A stretch of DNA of 64,000 nt from Diadophis punctatus similis (taxonomy: Eukaryota > Chordata > Lepidosauria > Squamata > Dipsadidae). Shown in pieces: positions 33,725-44,981 of the stretch. Each line of letters begins with the position of its first letter. Position 1 is the first letter of the stretch. Made by a program: the position numbers and the translations under genes. The notes beneath the pieces are model-generated. The model was not told the origin of the DNA and ran no database searches. It saw only the letters and a list, made by a program, of their open reading frames with translations. Where the stretch lies: assembly GCA_023053685.1 (NCBI GenBank), contig JALIGW010000002.1, forward strand, positions 243,132,177 to 243,196,176, read 5' to 3'.

Positions 33725-34882
33725 ATTCTCAAGTTCAATCTTCAAGCAGGGATCTTCTGCTTTTCTTGACTTTGAAGAACAAACAGCCATTCTTTCCTTG
33801 ACATATTAGAAGCAGTGATGGACTGTGGAGAGAGAGGAAAAGGTGGTCCCTATGTACTACCCCTTCCTTCCACCCAGTTAATGAATCGACATGAGCACAA
33901 ATATTGCAAGAATGCTATATTTCTTCCCTTCACTGAAAACGTGATAGCCTCTCCCTTATTTTATTGGGGAGGGGGGTCTTAAATTCATTGGTAATATGAC
34001 TGGACAGTCAATTGTGTGAAATGGTATAGGGTCTCCAGCTTGAGCAGGGGGCTGGACTAGAAGATCTCCAAGGTCCCTTCCCACCCTACTCTGATGGATA
34101 AATCCCATTTTTTTTCAAGATTGCTATAATCAATTCAGATTGATTCTTGGGCAAAGACTAATTAGAACTATATTTCTAAAAAAGGCATGAAATAAAATAT
34201 TCTTTTCACTGTTTACTGTATGTTTAATATATTATCCTTGCAGGATGCCATTGGCAGAATACTGGAAAATACTATCCTTCCTTTTCGCTATCCAAGACAT
34301 CAACCATGATTCCCATATCTTATCCAACATCACCCTGGGTTACAATATCTATGAAAATTATTTCGATTCAAGAAAAACTTCGGATGCTTTGCTGGACCTG
34401 CTTTCAGAGGGGGAGGCCAATGTCCCCAACTACCGTTGTGGGAGACAGAGAAACACAGTAGCTGTTCTGGAAGGGGCTGAAACTGGCTTCTCCGTCCAGA
34501 TATCATCCATGCTGGGCACCTACAAAATCCCACAGGTGAGTCTTTGTTGGAAAGAGAAGTTTTTATCATGTAGCTTACAATCAGAGGTCCTCCCTTGTAT
34601 ATGAACATCGGAGTTTCTTACGGAAATGATAGGTCTTAAGGATGCTGGTTCAGGTTATCCAGAGGAAGGGAAAGAATAAAGCAAACATATCTGCTCACTG
34701 CCATAGGCGCTTTTACTAGAATAAAAAAAATTATTCACTGAAGGAGCAAATGGGGAAAGAAGCAATACATAAAGCAATGGGTGAGTAGAGAAGTCTTCAC
34801 TGCAAGGAGTGGAACTAACCCTCCATCAAAGAAAGAATTGGTGTCATCGTTCCTCTCAAGATGGCTGCTGCATGGTAAAAGG

Positions 34883-34963
<81 letters not shown>

Positions 34964-37900
34964 GTTGTAATGTTTAATTGTACATTTGTACAAATGTACA
35001 TTTATTAAAAAGATTAAAAACACGGAAGAAAAAAGAATCAGTGTCTTGCATCTGTCATGGGTTTTCAATTAAAATACCACTTTTCCATTCCTTTTCAGAT
35101 TAGTTACAATTTTGTTTCTCAGATTCTGATGGATAAAACTGGGTTTCCTTTCTTCTACCCAATGCTCCCTGCTGAAGGATTCCAGTATTCAGGGATGGTC
35201 AAGCTACTCCTCCATTTCAAGTGGACTTTGGTTGGTCTACTTGCTCCAGACACCGACCAGGGGCAGAAATTCATGAAAACGTTGACTTTAATGCTGATTC
35301 AAAATGGCATTTGTCCAGTTATATCACAAGTCTTTTCACCAACAATTCGAAAAATGTCCGTAGATTTTCATGAATACCGCAATTGGAAGCAAGTGAACAC
35401 CTTTCTTTACGCTGCAGAGTTTAATTCAATCAGTGCAGGAATAGCAATTCTGTATGTGGTACATGAAAGAATTAAGGAACAACCTGTTGCAGGAAAAATC
35501 ATAGTGACAACAGTGCTTTGGGACTTGGGACTTTATTTCACAGAGCACAGATTGTCCTTTCAATTCCTTCGTAGCATGGTTTCCTTTCTTTTGAAGACAA
35601 ACCAAATCACAAAATATGGTGGATTTGGACATGTTTATTCGTTCATTAAACACTTTGCAGAGAAATCCTTTATGTGCTCCTACAACAAGGATGCCTTTTC
35701 TGTGAAAGTCTGGAGACGCTGCAGAGAGCGAGAAGATCTGCAGGCTCTGCCCCAACACATGATGGATCCAATCTTGTGTCTAGATAACTATTTCATTTAC
35801 AACACCATCTGGGCTGTGGCACGGGCCTTACATGCAGCCTATTTCTCCAGATTAAAGAGGACAAGGAGGGAAGGTGGGAAGAACTTGGAAACTCCAAGGC
35901 TGAAGGCTTGGCAGGTATTTCTTTGCTGTTCCATGCATCACTCTTGCAGCCAAGAATCCACTTTGGAATTGTAAGAACCAGATAGCTATTCAGGTGTTGG
36001 GGCGGGGGGAACCCACATGTGTTTTGACTACTAAAAATAATCAAGTTCCAAATTTCTATTCCTCTCCCTTTTATATTCCTTTCTTTAGCAATGTATTCTC
36101 ATTTTAAATTGGCTTCAAAAAGAAATATGAGGTCTTCACAGTTTAGGCATCTTTTCCCTCATTCGATCAACTTCCATTTAATGTCTCTCTTCTCTTTGGA
36201 AGCAGGGGCAGATTTATTTATTTATTAGTGAGATTTATATACCGCCTCATAGTGCAAGCTATGCAACCACTCTCTAAGCGGTTTACACCATTAAGCAATG
36301 TATATTTATATTGCCCCCAACAATCTGGGTCCTCATTTTACCTACCTCGGAAGGATGGAAGGCTGAGTCAACCTTGAGCCGGTGAGATTTGAACAGCTGA
36401 ACTGCAGATCACAGTCAGCTAAAGTGGCCTGCAGTACTGCACTCTAACTGCTGCGCCACCTTGGCTCATCTTGGTCCAAACAACAGGGCCCATCACTGAG
36501 GAGGCTTGCTATGTCCCACAAGATGGCTACATGAGGGAACTTGCAGTACAGTCATGGCCAAAATTGTGGAAACATTTTGGGGAAAGTGTATTTTTGAGGT
36601 TTTGATGGCTAATAGCACAACTCTTTTTTTTTTTGAGTTTCAAGATAATCATATTCCACTGCTGGAATGGCCTGGGAATAGCCCAGACTTTAACCCAATT
36701 GAAAATCTATGGAGCCGACTAAAGAAACTTGTTAGTCGGAAGCGACCCAGCAATAAAACCCAGTTAATAGAAGCAGTCATTCAATCTTGGTTTCACATTA
36801 TAACAGCTGCAGAACTAAAAGACTTGGTTCACTCCATGGGAAGACGCTGTAAGGCTGTAATTCATGCTAAAGGTTACCCAACTAAGTATTAACTGACATG
36901 ATGATCATTTTTGTATATCTCGTTTTTTTCTACGTGTTTCACATTTCTTCTTTATACTGTAACTGCTATTCTAATAGCAAATCCTTCATAAAAGTTATTG
37001 CATTAAATTATCTTTCCATTGATATATAATTTTATGGTACTACTCCAAAACAAAGTGGTGTTATTAGCTAGCTTTAGAAAATACACTTTTCCCAAAGGGT
37101 TTCCACAATTTTGGCCACTACTGTAAATCCTCCTTTTAAGCCTTTGTGGGATAGGCAGATTTTTGGGGGGGAGAAGACAATCTCACACATCTCCTGTCCC
37201 TATGCATTGTAGGTTTTTATAGGTGATGACTGGTACCAGTTACAGGGTAGACAAAAGAGTTCCTTTGTGGGCATACCAAGAGATACCTGTGACTACTAAG
37301 GCTTTGCTTTCAATACTAATCGAACCTTCTGGATGGTTTTTCAAGGGCAGTCTCACGTAGATCCTGTTGCAATAGTCCAATTGGGAGGTGACTAAGTAGT
37401 GAGTGACCATGAGCAAGATGTCCCAATCTAGGAAAAGACACTATTGGAATCCAAGACAAAGCTCTGCAAAGTCCTCTCTTTGTCAGCCCTACAAATTAGA
37501 CAGAGTGTCAGGGTTCCAAATAGCATCCAAAACTAAATCAGAGTCCGAGGCAAAGCATTCCTCAAAGTTCCAATTTATTAACAGAGCCATGTTGGCACAT
37601 CTGTGAGAAACCCGAATCTGAAGCTACGAGGGTTTCTCCATCCAGTTTAAAGTTCATTCCCTTGCCCCCATACCCACAAGTTCATCACGTTGACCAGTCG
37701 TCTTTTGCCAACGTGTTCGTTACTCCCATCAGCTTCCGGGCAGGTGCTGAACAAAGGATGACCTTGAGAATCTAGAAGGAATTTGTTATGCCTACACCTC
37801 TACCTCTCTCATGCAACAGCTCCTCCCAAGTTCCCACGGCAAGAATACATTCTAAAGCATAAAGTGTGGCAGGCCAAAGTCTCCAATCAAAGATGGCTTC

Positions 37901-40900
37901 GGCCTGACACAGGGTCCAGGAATGTGACTTCACAGGAAGATTAAAATTAGATTTTATTGAGATAGGCTACAGTGGCTGAATCATGCAAGTGTGCTTGCGA
38001 TTTTTTTTCCCCACTCCCCTTATACCCCATGGATTCAGGAAAAAGTCAGCCTGGGTCTTTTCTTAATCCTATCTCCCTTCCCATGGTTTCACGAATGCTT
38101 ATGGTTATGTAATGGCCTCTGAATATATTTTTCAAGATCTATTTTTGGACTACTTCCCCTTTAGAGCCACTTTAAAGAAAACAAAGTAATGCAAACAAAC
38201 TATAGGTCCAACTCTTTCCTCCATCAGCAGCTTCCTGAGATCACTGGACAAGTCTTGCAAAGAAGCAGTAAAGGGATTAGAGAAAGGAGCAGAGCCAGGT
38301 TCTTATTTATTTATTTGTTTGTTTGTTTGTGTGTTTGTTTGTTTGTTTTGTCAAGCATATATAAGATTACAGTAAAAGGATAAACATGTATACATGAGAT
38401 GGTTTTGAGTACATGGGAACATTAAGACAGGGACGGTAGGCACGTTGGTGCGCTTATGCACGCCCCTTACAGACCTCTTAGGAATGAGGTGAGGTCAACA
38501 GTAGACAGTCTAAGGTTAAAGTTTTGGGGATTTGGGGAAGAAACCACAGAGTCTGGTAGTGTATTCCAGGCATTAATATTTTCTGCAATCGAGTTTGGAG
38601 CGGTTTACATTTAGTTTGTATCTATTGTGTCCTCGTGTATTGTTGTGGATGAAGCTGAAGTAGTCATTGATGGGTAGGACATTGTAGCAGATAATTTTAT
38701 GTGCTACACTTAGGTCAGACCTAAGGCGGCATAGTTCTAAGTTGCCTAATTTAATTTAATTTAATTTTAATTTAATAGATTTGTATGCCGCCCAACTCCC
38801 GGGGGACTCTGGGCGGCTCACAACATATCCAAATCTATTACAATAAAAACATCACAGTTAAAAAGATATAGAAAAATTAAAAAGAAAATCTCCAACATTC
38901 ATAACAAGGGGGGAGACCCAGAGATAATATGCTCGGTCTCACTTTCACCCCGCCTGCCGGAAGAGCCAGGTTTTTATTGCTTTCCGGAAGGCCAGCAGGG
39001 TGGGGATGGCTCTGATCTCCGGAGGAAGTTGGTTCCATAGGGAGGGAGCTCCCACAGAGAAGGCTCTCCCCCTAGGCCCCGCCAACCAACATTGTTTGGT
39101 TGATGGGACCTGGAGAAGACCCACTCTGTGGGACCTAACTGGTCGTAGGGAGGTATGCGGCAGGATGCGGTCCCGAAGGTAACCTGGCCCTGAGCCATGT
39201 AGGGCTTTAAAGGTAACGACCAACACCTTAAATTGGATCCGGAGACTAATGGGCAACCAATGCAGCTGCCGGAGGACAGGTGTTACATGGGTGTACCTGG
39301 GCACACCCACCACGGCACGAGCAGCTGCATTTTGCACCAATTGTAGTTTCCGGATACTCTTCAAGGGTAGCCCCATGTAGAGCGCATTGCAGTAATCCAG
39401 CCGGGAGGTGATAAGGGCGTGGGTGACTGTGAGTAGCGCCTCCCTCTCCAAGAAGGGTCGCAATTGGTGCACTAGGCGAACCTGTGCAAAGGTCCCCCTA
39501 GCCACAGCTGAAAGATGTTGCTCCAATTTTAGCTGTGGGTCTAGGAGGACACCCAAATTGCGAACCCGTTCTGAGGGAGTTAATTTCTCTCCCCCAAGAA
39601 CCAAGGAGGTTCTAAGCCCAAAACTTCAAGTCTGGTGGCATAAGGTATTCTGTTGCGAGCAGAGGAGTGGAGGACTCTTCTCATGTAATATCTCTGGACT
39701 CTCTCAATTGTATTAATGTCCGATATGCAGTGCGGGTTCCAGACAGATAAGCTCTATTCGAGAATTGGTCTAGCAAATGTTTTGAATGCTCTAGTTAGCA
39801 GTACAATATTACCAGAGAAGAAGCTACGCAAGATTAGGTTAACAACTCTTAATGCTTTTTTAGCAATGAAATTTTTGGAAATTCTTAGCCTTCCTAGGTA
39901 TACCAGACAGGATTCAGACTTCACAAGCTACTTGTTTATTGCATGGCTACATTAACACACTCTTGCAAGTCTGAAAGTACAAATCTCCTGCGTTCTTTTG
40001 CAGCCTGAGAATTTAGGGAGGGTTGCTTCTGAATTTTTTTCTGTTCCAATTATGCCGCTGTGGGCTTTAATCTCTCTTATCTGCTCATTCCAAGGCAGCA
40101 ACACTTCAACCTGTTCCTCAACATCTTTCTGATGTACTATTACATGTCCATCCTGGTATCTCCAAACCTATATTCATGTTGGAGGTTCACATGTTTCTTT
40201 TGAATTGCAGGGGAAATCGATGTACAAGGTGTTGTGCATGGACTTCTGTAGCATTTTTTTCATGATCTCTCAGATTCCAGATAGGCCTTTAATTTAGGCG
40301 GGTCTTGCAAATGTTTCCATTTCCATCTAGAGTCCTGAATGGCCTCCATTCTCTTTCTTCCATCCACCAGATGAGAGGAAGGTGAAGCTGTCCTTTTCAA
40401 TAAGGGAGTAAAGATGAGGGGATAGATGGGGAACTCATCAAATTTGCAGATGACACCAAACTGGCAGGAATAGCCAACACTCCAGAAGATAGGCTCAACA
40501 TACAGAAGAATCTTGACAGACTTGAACATTGGGCGCTATCTAACAAAATGACATTCAATGGTGAAAAAAGTAAGGTTCTACATTTAGGCAAGAAAAACAA
40601 AATGCACAGGTACAGTATATGTGGTATCTTGCTCAACAGTAGTAACTGTGAGAGGGATCTTGGAGTCCTAGTGGACAACCATTTAAATATGAGCCAGCAG
40701 TGTGCAGCAGCTGCCAAAAAAGCCAACACAGTTCTAGGCTGCATTAACAAAGGGATAGAATCAACATCACGTAAAGTGTTAATACCATTTTATAATGCCT
40801 TGGTAAGGCCACACTTGGAATACTGCATTCAGTTTTGGTCGTCACAATGCAAAAAGGATGCTGAGACTCTAGAAAGAGTGCAGAGAAGAGCAACAAAGAT

Positions 40901-42663
40901 GATTAGGGGACTGGCGGCTAAAACATATGAAGAATGGTTGCAGGAACTGGGTATGTCTAGTTTAATGAAAAGAAGGACCAGGGGAGAGATGATAGCAGTG
41001 TTCCAATATCTCAGGGGTTGCCACAAAGAAGAGGGAGTCAAACTATTCTCCAAAGCACCTGAGGGTAGAACAAGAAGCAATGGGTGGAAACTAAACAAGG
41101 AGAGAAGTAACTTAGAACTAAGGAGAAATTTCCTGACAGTTAGAACAATTAATCAGTGGAACAGCTTGCCTCCAGAAGTTGTGAATGCTCCAACACTGGA
41201 AGTTTTTAAAAAGATGTTGGATAATCATTTGTCTGAAGTGGTGTAGGGTTTCCTGCCTAAGCAGGGGGTTGGACTAGAAGACCTCCAAGGTCCCTTCCAA
41301 CTCTGCTATTCTATTCTATTCTATTGTATAATTTGTCTCGGGTACCTCCCATACAAGCAAGGATATGTGGGAAAACTAAATGTATTCTTTCGGTGCCAAA
41401 AATTACAAATGAAGAAATAAATTTGATGTACCACAGAGGAAGGCCAAAAGTTGCAAATCAGTTTGTTTGTCCTTTACTTCCATACCACATGAGATGAGAT
41501 GAGGTGAGGTGAGGTGAGGTGAGGTGAGGTGAGGTGAGGTGAGGTGAGGTGAGGTGAGGTGAGATGAGATAAGATAAGATAAGATAAGATAAGATAAGAT
41601 AAGATAAGATAAGATAAGATAAGATAAGATAAGATAAGATAAGATAAGATAAGATAAGATAAGATAAGATAAGATAAGATACCCAGAAGCATATTCGCAA
41701 GTTACATATCAGTATATTAAGAGGTAATTTGAGTTCTAAATATTCCCATTTTCTCTTCCATTCCAGCTTCATCCCTTCCTTGGAAACTCTGAGTTTTATA
41801 ATAGATCCATAGCTGGAGTCTCTCTGGATGAGAAGGGGGACCTGACAGCAGACCTGGACATTGTTGACTGGCTGTTTCACAACAGGTCAATTCGCAGAAT
41901 GATGTTTGGCAGCCTAGAAAAACAGGGATCCCTGGATTTCCACTTTATGGTTAATCAAAAGAGTTTGGAAGAGATGCACAAGCTGAGCAAGGTGGGGAAC
42001 ATTCTCCAAGAGACATGACAACGTCTTTGCTTTGATATCAAAGAGTCTGTGAGAAAATATTCTTAACTATTTCAGGAGATTAATCACAAGTCTTTTGTGA
42101 AGGAAAGTATGTTTGCACCAGTGTAGTGTCAGACCTGGCCAAGTTTGCTCTCTCAGGAAAGTAGGACTCATGACTCCATTTAGTTGAAGCAAAATAACTT
42201 TTACTGAAAGAAACTGGTTGCAGTAAAGTCAGGTGGAATCTGGTGTTCCCACGCAAAGTACAAAGCTATTCTTTCAGACTCCCAATCCCTCCCCCCATAA
42301 TCTGCCCCTGGCCAGCCAATGTGATGCCAGTATGATGTTTTGAGAAACTCTGAGGTGTGAAACTGGTAACATTCCATTCTCAGGAAAAACGGCCTTGAAG
42401 ATCCTGGTACAAGCCGGTTTCGTGGTCTGGTCTTTTTCCGTTGTCACTTCCCCCCCTCCATTTCCCACCATTAGCTACACAGGTGTGGGTTGCCCCAAAT
42501 GCCACCCCCCTCCCTTCCACTTTGATGGCAGGAACCCAGAAAGACACCACGTCAATGATGGAGAGCCTAACAGTGAGTTGATTTCCCCAATGGGAAATAA
42601 ACTCCTTCAGGAGTTGGGCGGCATATAAATTTGAATGAATGAATGAATGAATGAATGAATGAA

Positions 42664-42746
<83 letters not shown>

Positions 42747-44981
42747 ACTTTACCTTAAGAAATTTAGAACCTAAACTAAACATGGAAATGTACAAAAATT
42801 ACAAAGAAAGTAGAAAGGGGAAGCAACATTCGGGCCCGCCATGTTTCTAAAGACAGGACGAGCACTTTTGCTCCAGATAGAAGAGGTGCCCTTTGCCCCA
42901 GTGGGTGAACGCCTTCGCCTCGCTGTTGCCCGGGCTATCCCTCTTTCTCCGCACAGTCCTTCAAACTGTTTGCGCCTCGAAGGGTCTCTGAAAACAAAAG
43001 AAAAAGGCAGCTTCAAAGGACAGAGATCGTCCTTTTACAGCTGTCTCGCCCTGCGTCACCACCGGAAGTCCTCACCATAAATCATTTTCTATCATGATCT
43101 TCCTCTCCCTTCAGCCCCTGCCTCCTTCCAGGTGTGTTGAAAGCTGCCGTCCTGGGTTCATGAAGGTGGCTCAGGAAGGGAAACCCATCTGCTGCTATGA
43201 CTGTCTTCCCTGCACAGAAGGAACCATCTCCACCATGGAAGGTGGGTGGCACCACAGGAAAGGGGCAAAATTTATATTCTGGGAAGACCACATACCCAAC
43301 ATTTCTCATGAGGGCATTTTGACTGGCTTTTTAGCAACTTATATCTCTTTGTTATAAATACATTTCACTCATGAGTGATAGGAAAGGACCAATGAGGTTG
43401 AACTAAGAGCAGAATATTAAAAGGTAGTGGACCAATGATGGCTTAGCATTACCAGGGAGAAGCCCTCTATTATAATCTATCTTCATTTTACCTTAAATTT
43501 AGGATCACCTGGCTCTTTTTGTGTGTGTGTTTTGTGTACCTCGGTCCATTGATACACAGGTGAAAGGCTAAAGTCTTTTTTTGAACAGGTCCAGCAGTGG
43601 AGTGGGAAAATATCGTGTTTTGTTTGCTTCTCCCCTTCTGGTTGGAATGAATAGAGGAAGCCTAAATCTTTGGAGGGTCTTTTCTCATCTATGTTCAAAA
43701 TGCCTGCCCAAAAGGAAGTGATTCTTCCTTGTTATGCAGGCATGAATGAGAGGGGCAAAAACTTGGGGAAACTACCCATAAGACTATCCCCGTTCAGACA
43801 GTAAAATCAGGACAAAATCTGGAAATGACTTTTAGAAAAATGGCTTCAAGATCAACTTGTCATTGGTGACAAACAACTGGTTTCATCAGAGAAATAGCTG
43901 TCCTTTCAAAATAATCAGACTTGGAAGAGACTATTGAGGCCATGCATTCACTCCCTTTCTCATTTGAGGAAGCCAAATTAAGCTTCCTTCACATGTTGGA
44001 TGCCCAGTTTGAATCGAGTATTTTAGCATTATAGAAAGCAACAAGCTGTTACTTTAAAGTAGATGTTACTCTTGCCCTTTTTCAGACACAGAAGAATGCA
44101 GCAAATGTCCAGAAAATCAACATCCAAACAACAACCAAAATCGCTGTATCCCCAAAATTAGGTCTTTCCTATCTTATCAAGAACAATTGGGATTTCTCTT
44201 GACTTCCGTTGCCTTGTTCCTCTCTTCGATCACTTGCTTTGTCTTGGGAACCTTCATTAAATTCCAAGAAACTCCCATAGTCAAAGCCAACAATCTGGAC
44301 CTCTCTTATATCCTTCTTGTTTGTCTCCTTCTTTCTTTCTTCACCCCCTTCTTGTTCATTGGTCAGCCAAGGAGAGTCACCTGCCTTCTACGACAAACGA
44401 CTTTCAGCATCATCTTTTCTGCTGCCATTTCTATTGTCTTGGCCAAAACAATTACAGTGGTGTTGGCCTTCTGGGCCACAAAACCAGGGAATAAACTGCA
44501 AGGGTGGCTGGGAAAGAGATTTGCCTACTCCATCATCCTTTCTTGCTCTGGTCTCCAAGTTGTTCTTTGCAGTATCTGGTTAGGCACTTTCCCTCCCTTC
44601 TCTGAGTCTGACATGCACTCACAATCTGCAGAAATCATTCTACAGTGCAATGAAGGCTCTGTCACCATGTTTTATGGGGCTCTTGGCTACATGGGCTTCC
44701 TGGCCTCCATCTGCTTCACAGTGGCTTTCCTGGCCAGGAATCTACCTGGGGCCTTCAACGAAACCAAGCTGATCACCTTCAGCATGCTGGTCTTCTGCAG
44801 TGTCTGGGTTTCCTTCCTGCCAACCTACTTGAGTACCAAAGGGAAATACATGGTGGCTGTGCAGGTCTTCTCCATCTTGGCTTCCAATGCGGGACTTCTG
44901 GGCTGCATTTTCATCCCCAAGTGTTTCATTATTTTCCTAAGACCAGATCTGAATACAAAAGAACATGTGATGTCAAAATAA
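32627..44981 (+). CDS. VMN2R-like: V2R-C: intact vomeronasal type-2 receptor
   Basis: Six exons: 32627-32832, 34244-34535, 35099-35914, 41767-41991, 43115-43241, 44086-44981. They join without a stop or frame error into 2562 bases (853 residues plus stop). Layout: signal peptide about 1-18; ANF-receptor ligand domain to about residue 513; cysteine-rich linker 514-555 and the start of exon 6; seven TM segments from about 590 to 842; C-terminus [13 protein letters not shown]. Family C GPCRs of this type act on dendrites of vomeronasal neurons, detect peptide or protein pheromones and signal through Gαo and TRPC2; that is family knowledge, not visible here. The length is typical. Introns 1, 3 and 4 are swollen by LINEs, a Tc1 element, LTR-like insertions and microsatellites. 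It is the only complete receptor in the window. Confidence 0.93.
32965..33600 (-). mobile_element. CR1/Rex1-like LINE 3' fragment in intron 1 of V2R-C
   Basis: The minus strand encodes [17 protein letters not shown], then [14 protein letters not shown] and [15 protein letters not shown], homologous to the C-terminus of the 21640-25270 element. The 3' UTR signature gtgcgcttatgcacgcccct is present. 5'-truncated at a TAG repeat. Confidence 0.8.
33600..33724. repeat. (TTA/TAG)n trinucleotide microsatellite
   Basis: An att/tta-rich run becomes about 25 uninterrupted tag units from 33648 to 33724. Adjoins the 5' break of the LINE fragment. Confidence 0.92.
34010..34110 (+). repeat. CR1 3' end
   Basis: Contains atggtatagggtctccagct, gggctggactagaagatctc and caaggtccctt, the CR1 3' terminal signature without coding sequence. 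Confidence 0.7.
34244..34535 (+). CDS. VMN2R-like: V2R-C exon 2
   Basis: 292 bp, acceptor atccttgcag, donor cacag/gtgagt. Encodes [19 protein letters not shown] to YKIPQ. Confidence 0.93.
34888..34958. repeat. (CT)n microsatellite
   Basis: About 35 uninterrupted ct units in intron 2 of V2R-C, about 140 bases before exon 3. Confidence 0.95.
35099..35914 (+). CDS. VMN2R-like: V2R-C exon 3
   Basis: 816 bp, acceptor ccttttcag, donor gcag/gtattt. Encodes [38 protein letters not shown] and [16 protein letters not shown], ending KAWQ. One codon longer than in B. Confidence 0.94.
36218..36470 (-). repeat. CORE-SINE/MIR-like SINE, C-specific
   Basis: Inverted copy with tagtgagatttatataccgc, gtcctcattttacctacctc and a head ending aactgctgcgccacc. 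It interrupts a segment that is continuous in V2R-B intron 3 (gcaggggcagattgaacc near 25506), so it inserted after the B/C duplication. Confidence 0.8.
36549..37123 (+). mobile_element. Internally deleted Tc1-type transposon
   Basis: Terminal inverted repeats CAGTCATGGCCAAAATTGTG and its counterpart ending CCACTACTG, flanked by TA at 36547-36548 and 37124-37125. The + strand keeps the transposase C-terminus ([36 protein letters not shown]) including the last catalytic-region motif, but the DNA-binding and first catalytic parts are deleted. The V2R-B intron has the uninterrupted TA site near 25596. Confidence 0.92.
37506..37909 (-). mobile_element. Probable solo LTR, 404 bp
   Basis: Starts TGTCAGGGTTCC and ends GGCCTGACA (TG...CA, with matching short inverted ends). 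On the minus strand an AATAAA signal lies near 37577. Flanks cagag and caggg agree at four of five bases. Family (gypsy-like or ERV-like) not determined. Confidence 0.6.
38305..39900 (-). mobile_element. CR1/Rex1-like LINE 3' fragment, split by an L2
   Basis: The 3' UTR part is at 38305-38741 (gtgcgcttatgcacgcccct signature). Coding remnants follow at 39617-39900 (minus strand, resembling the RVQRY...RRVLHSS region). The L2 at 38742-39608 separates them. Confidence 0.75.
38742..39608 (-). mobile_element. L2 LINE 3' end nested in another LINE
   Basis: The minus strand has an open 219-residue frame (39604-38945): [57 protein letters not shown]. The 3' end has tatgccgcccaactcccggg and a (ttaat)n tail. 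gttctaag occurs on both sides (38734-38741, 39609-39616). Confidence 0.85.
39901..40414. other. Intron 3 of V2R-C, unannotated part
   Basis: No coding content or nameable repeat identified between the LINE fragments. Confidence 0.4.
40415..41335 (+). mobile_element. CR1 LINE, 5'-truncated, long open ORF2 end
   Basis: Open from the catalytic box [12 protein letters not shown] (40443) to the end of ORF2 (41246): [69 protein letters not shown]. The 3' UTR ends with the CR1 signature gggggttggactagaagacc and a (ttcta)n tail. A relatively young copy in intron 3 of V2R-C; dead because most of the RT is missing. Confidence 0.9.
41488..41681. repeat. Two-part pentanucleotide microsatellite (GGTGA)n(GATAA)n
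   Basis: About 14 ggtga-type units turn into about 22 gataa units after a short gagat transition. The block ends about 85 bases before the exon 4 acceptor of V2R-C. Confidence 0.95.
41767..41991 (+). CDS. VMN2R-like: V2R-C exon 4
   Basis: 225 bp, acceptor cattccag, donor agcaag/gtgggg. Encodes [20 protein letters not shown], then [12 protein letters not shown]. Confidence 0.94.
42127..42572 (-). mobile_element. Probable solo LTR, about 446 bp
   Basis: Starts TGTCAGACCTGG and ends GAGCCTAACA (TG...CA). V2R-B intron 4 is continuous at this point (cagggtagttgtgagttta), so the segment is a C-specific insertion. The target duplication is not clear. Confidence 0.55.
42635..42747. repeat. (GAAT)n(AAAT)n microsatellite after a LINE 3' tail
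   Basis: Preceded by gttgggcggcatataaattt, the L2-type 3' end. About 7 gaat then about 20 aaat units. Confidence 0.92.
42828..43078 (-). mobile_element. GC-rich inserted segment, possibly an L1 5' UTR piece
   Basis: V2R-B intron 4 lacks this block. The reverse complement begins ggtgaggacttccggtggtg and is GC-rich in an AT-rich intron. It looks like an L1 5' UTR, but there is no coding anchor. It ends just before exon 5 of V2R-C. Confidence 0.35.
43115..43241 (+). CDS. VMN2R-like: V2R-C exon 5 (cysteine-rich region)
   Basis: 127 bp, acceptor ccttcag, donor ggaag/gtgggt. Encodes [17 protein letters not shown], then [11 protein letters not shown]. Confidence 0.94.
44086..44981 (+). CDS. VMN2R-like: V2R-C exon 6 (7TM exon)
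   Basis: 896 bp, acceptor ctttttcag. Encodes [18 protein letters not shown], then TM1 about 590-612, TM2 626-647, TM3 662-684, TM4 707-725, TM5 752-776, TM6 790-810, TM7 816-842 and the end MSK. Intracellular loop and TM6 motif [18 protein letters not shown] is conserved with A and B. Confidence 0.95.

Noticed and set aside
33277..33769. ORFs with poly-Thr and poly-Val runs
   Set aside because: Produced by the (TAG)n microsatellite beside a LINE fragment.
34781..35068. ORFs of alternating SLSLSL or RERERE
   Set aside because: Translation of the (CT)n microsatellite in intron 2 of V2R-C.
41488..41681. Regular repeats resembling a CRISPR array
   Set aside because: Units are 5 bases without spacers, in a vertebrate intron.
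41458..41880. ORF with [10 protein letters not shown] repeats across V2R-C exon 4
   Set aside because: Antisense translation of the pentanucleotide microsatellite; the real gene is on the + strand.
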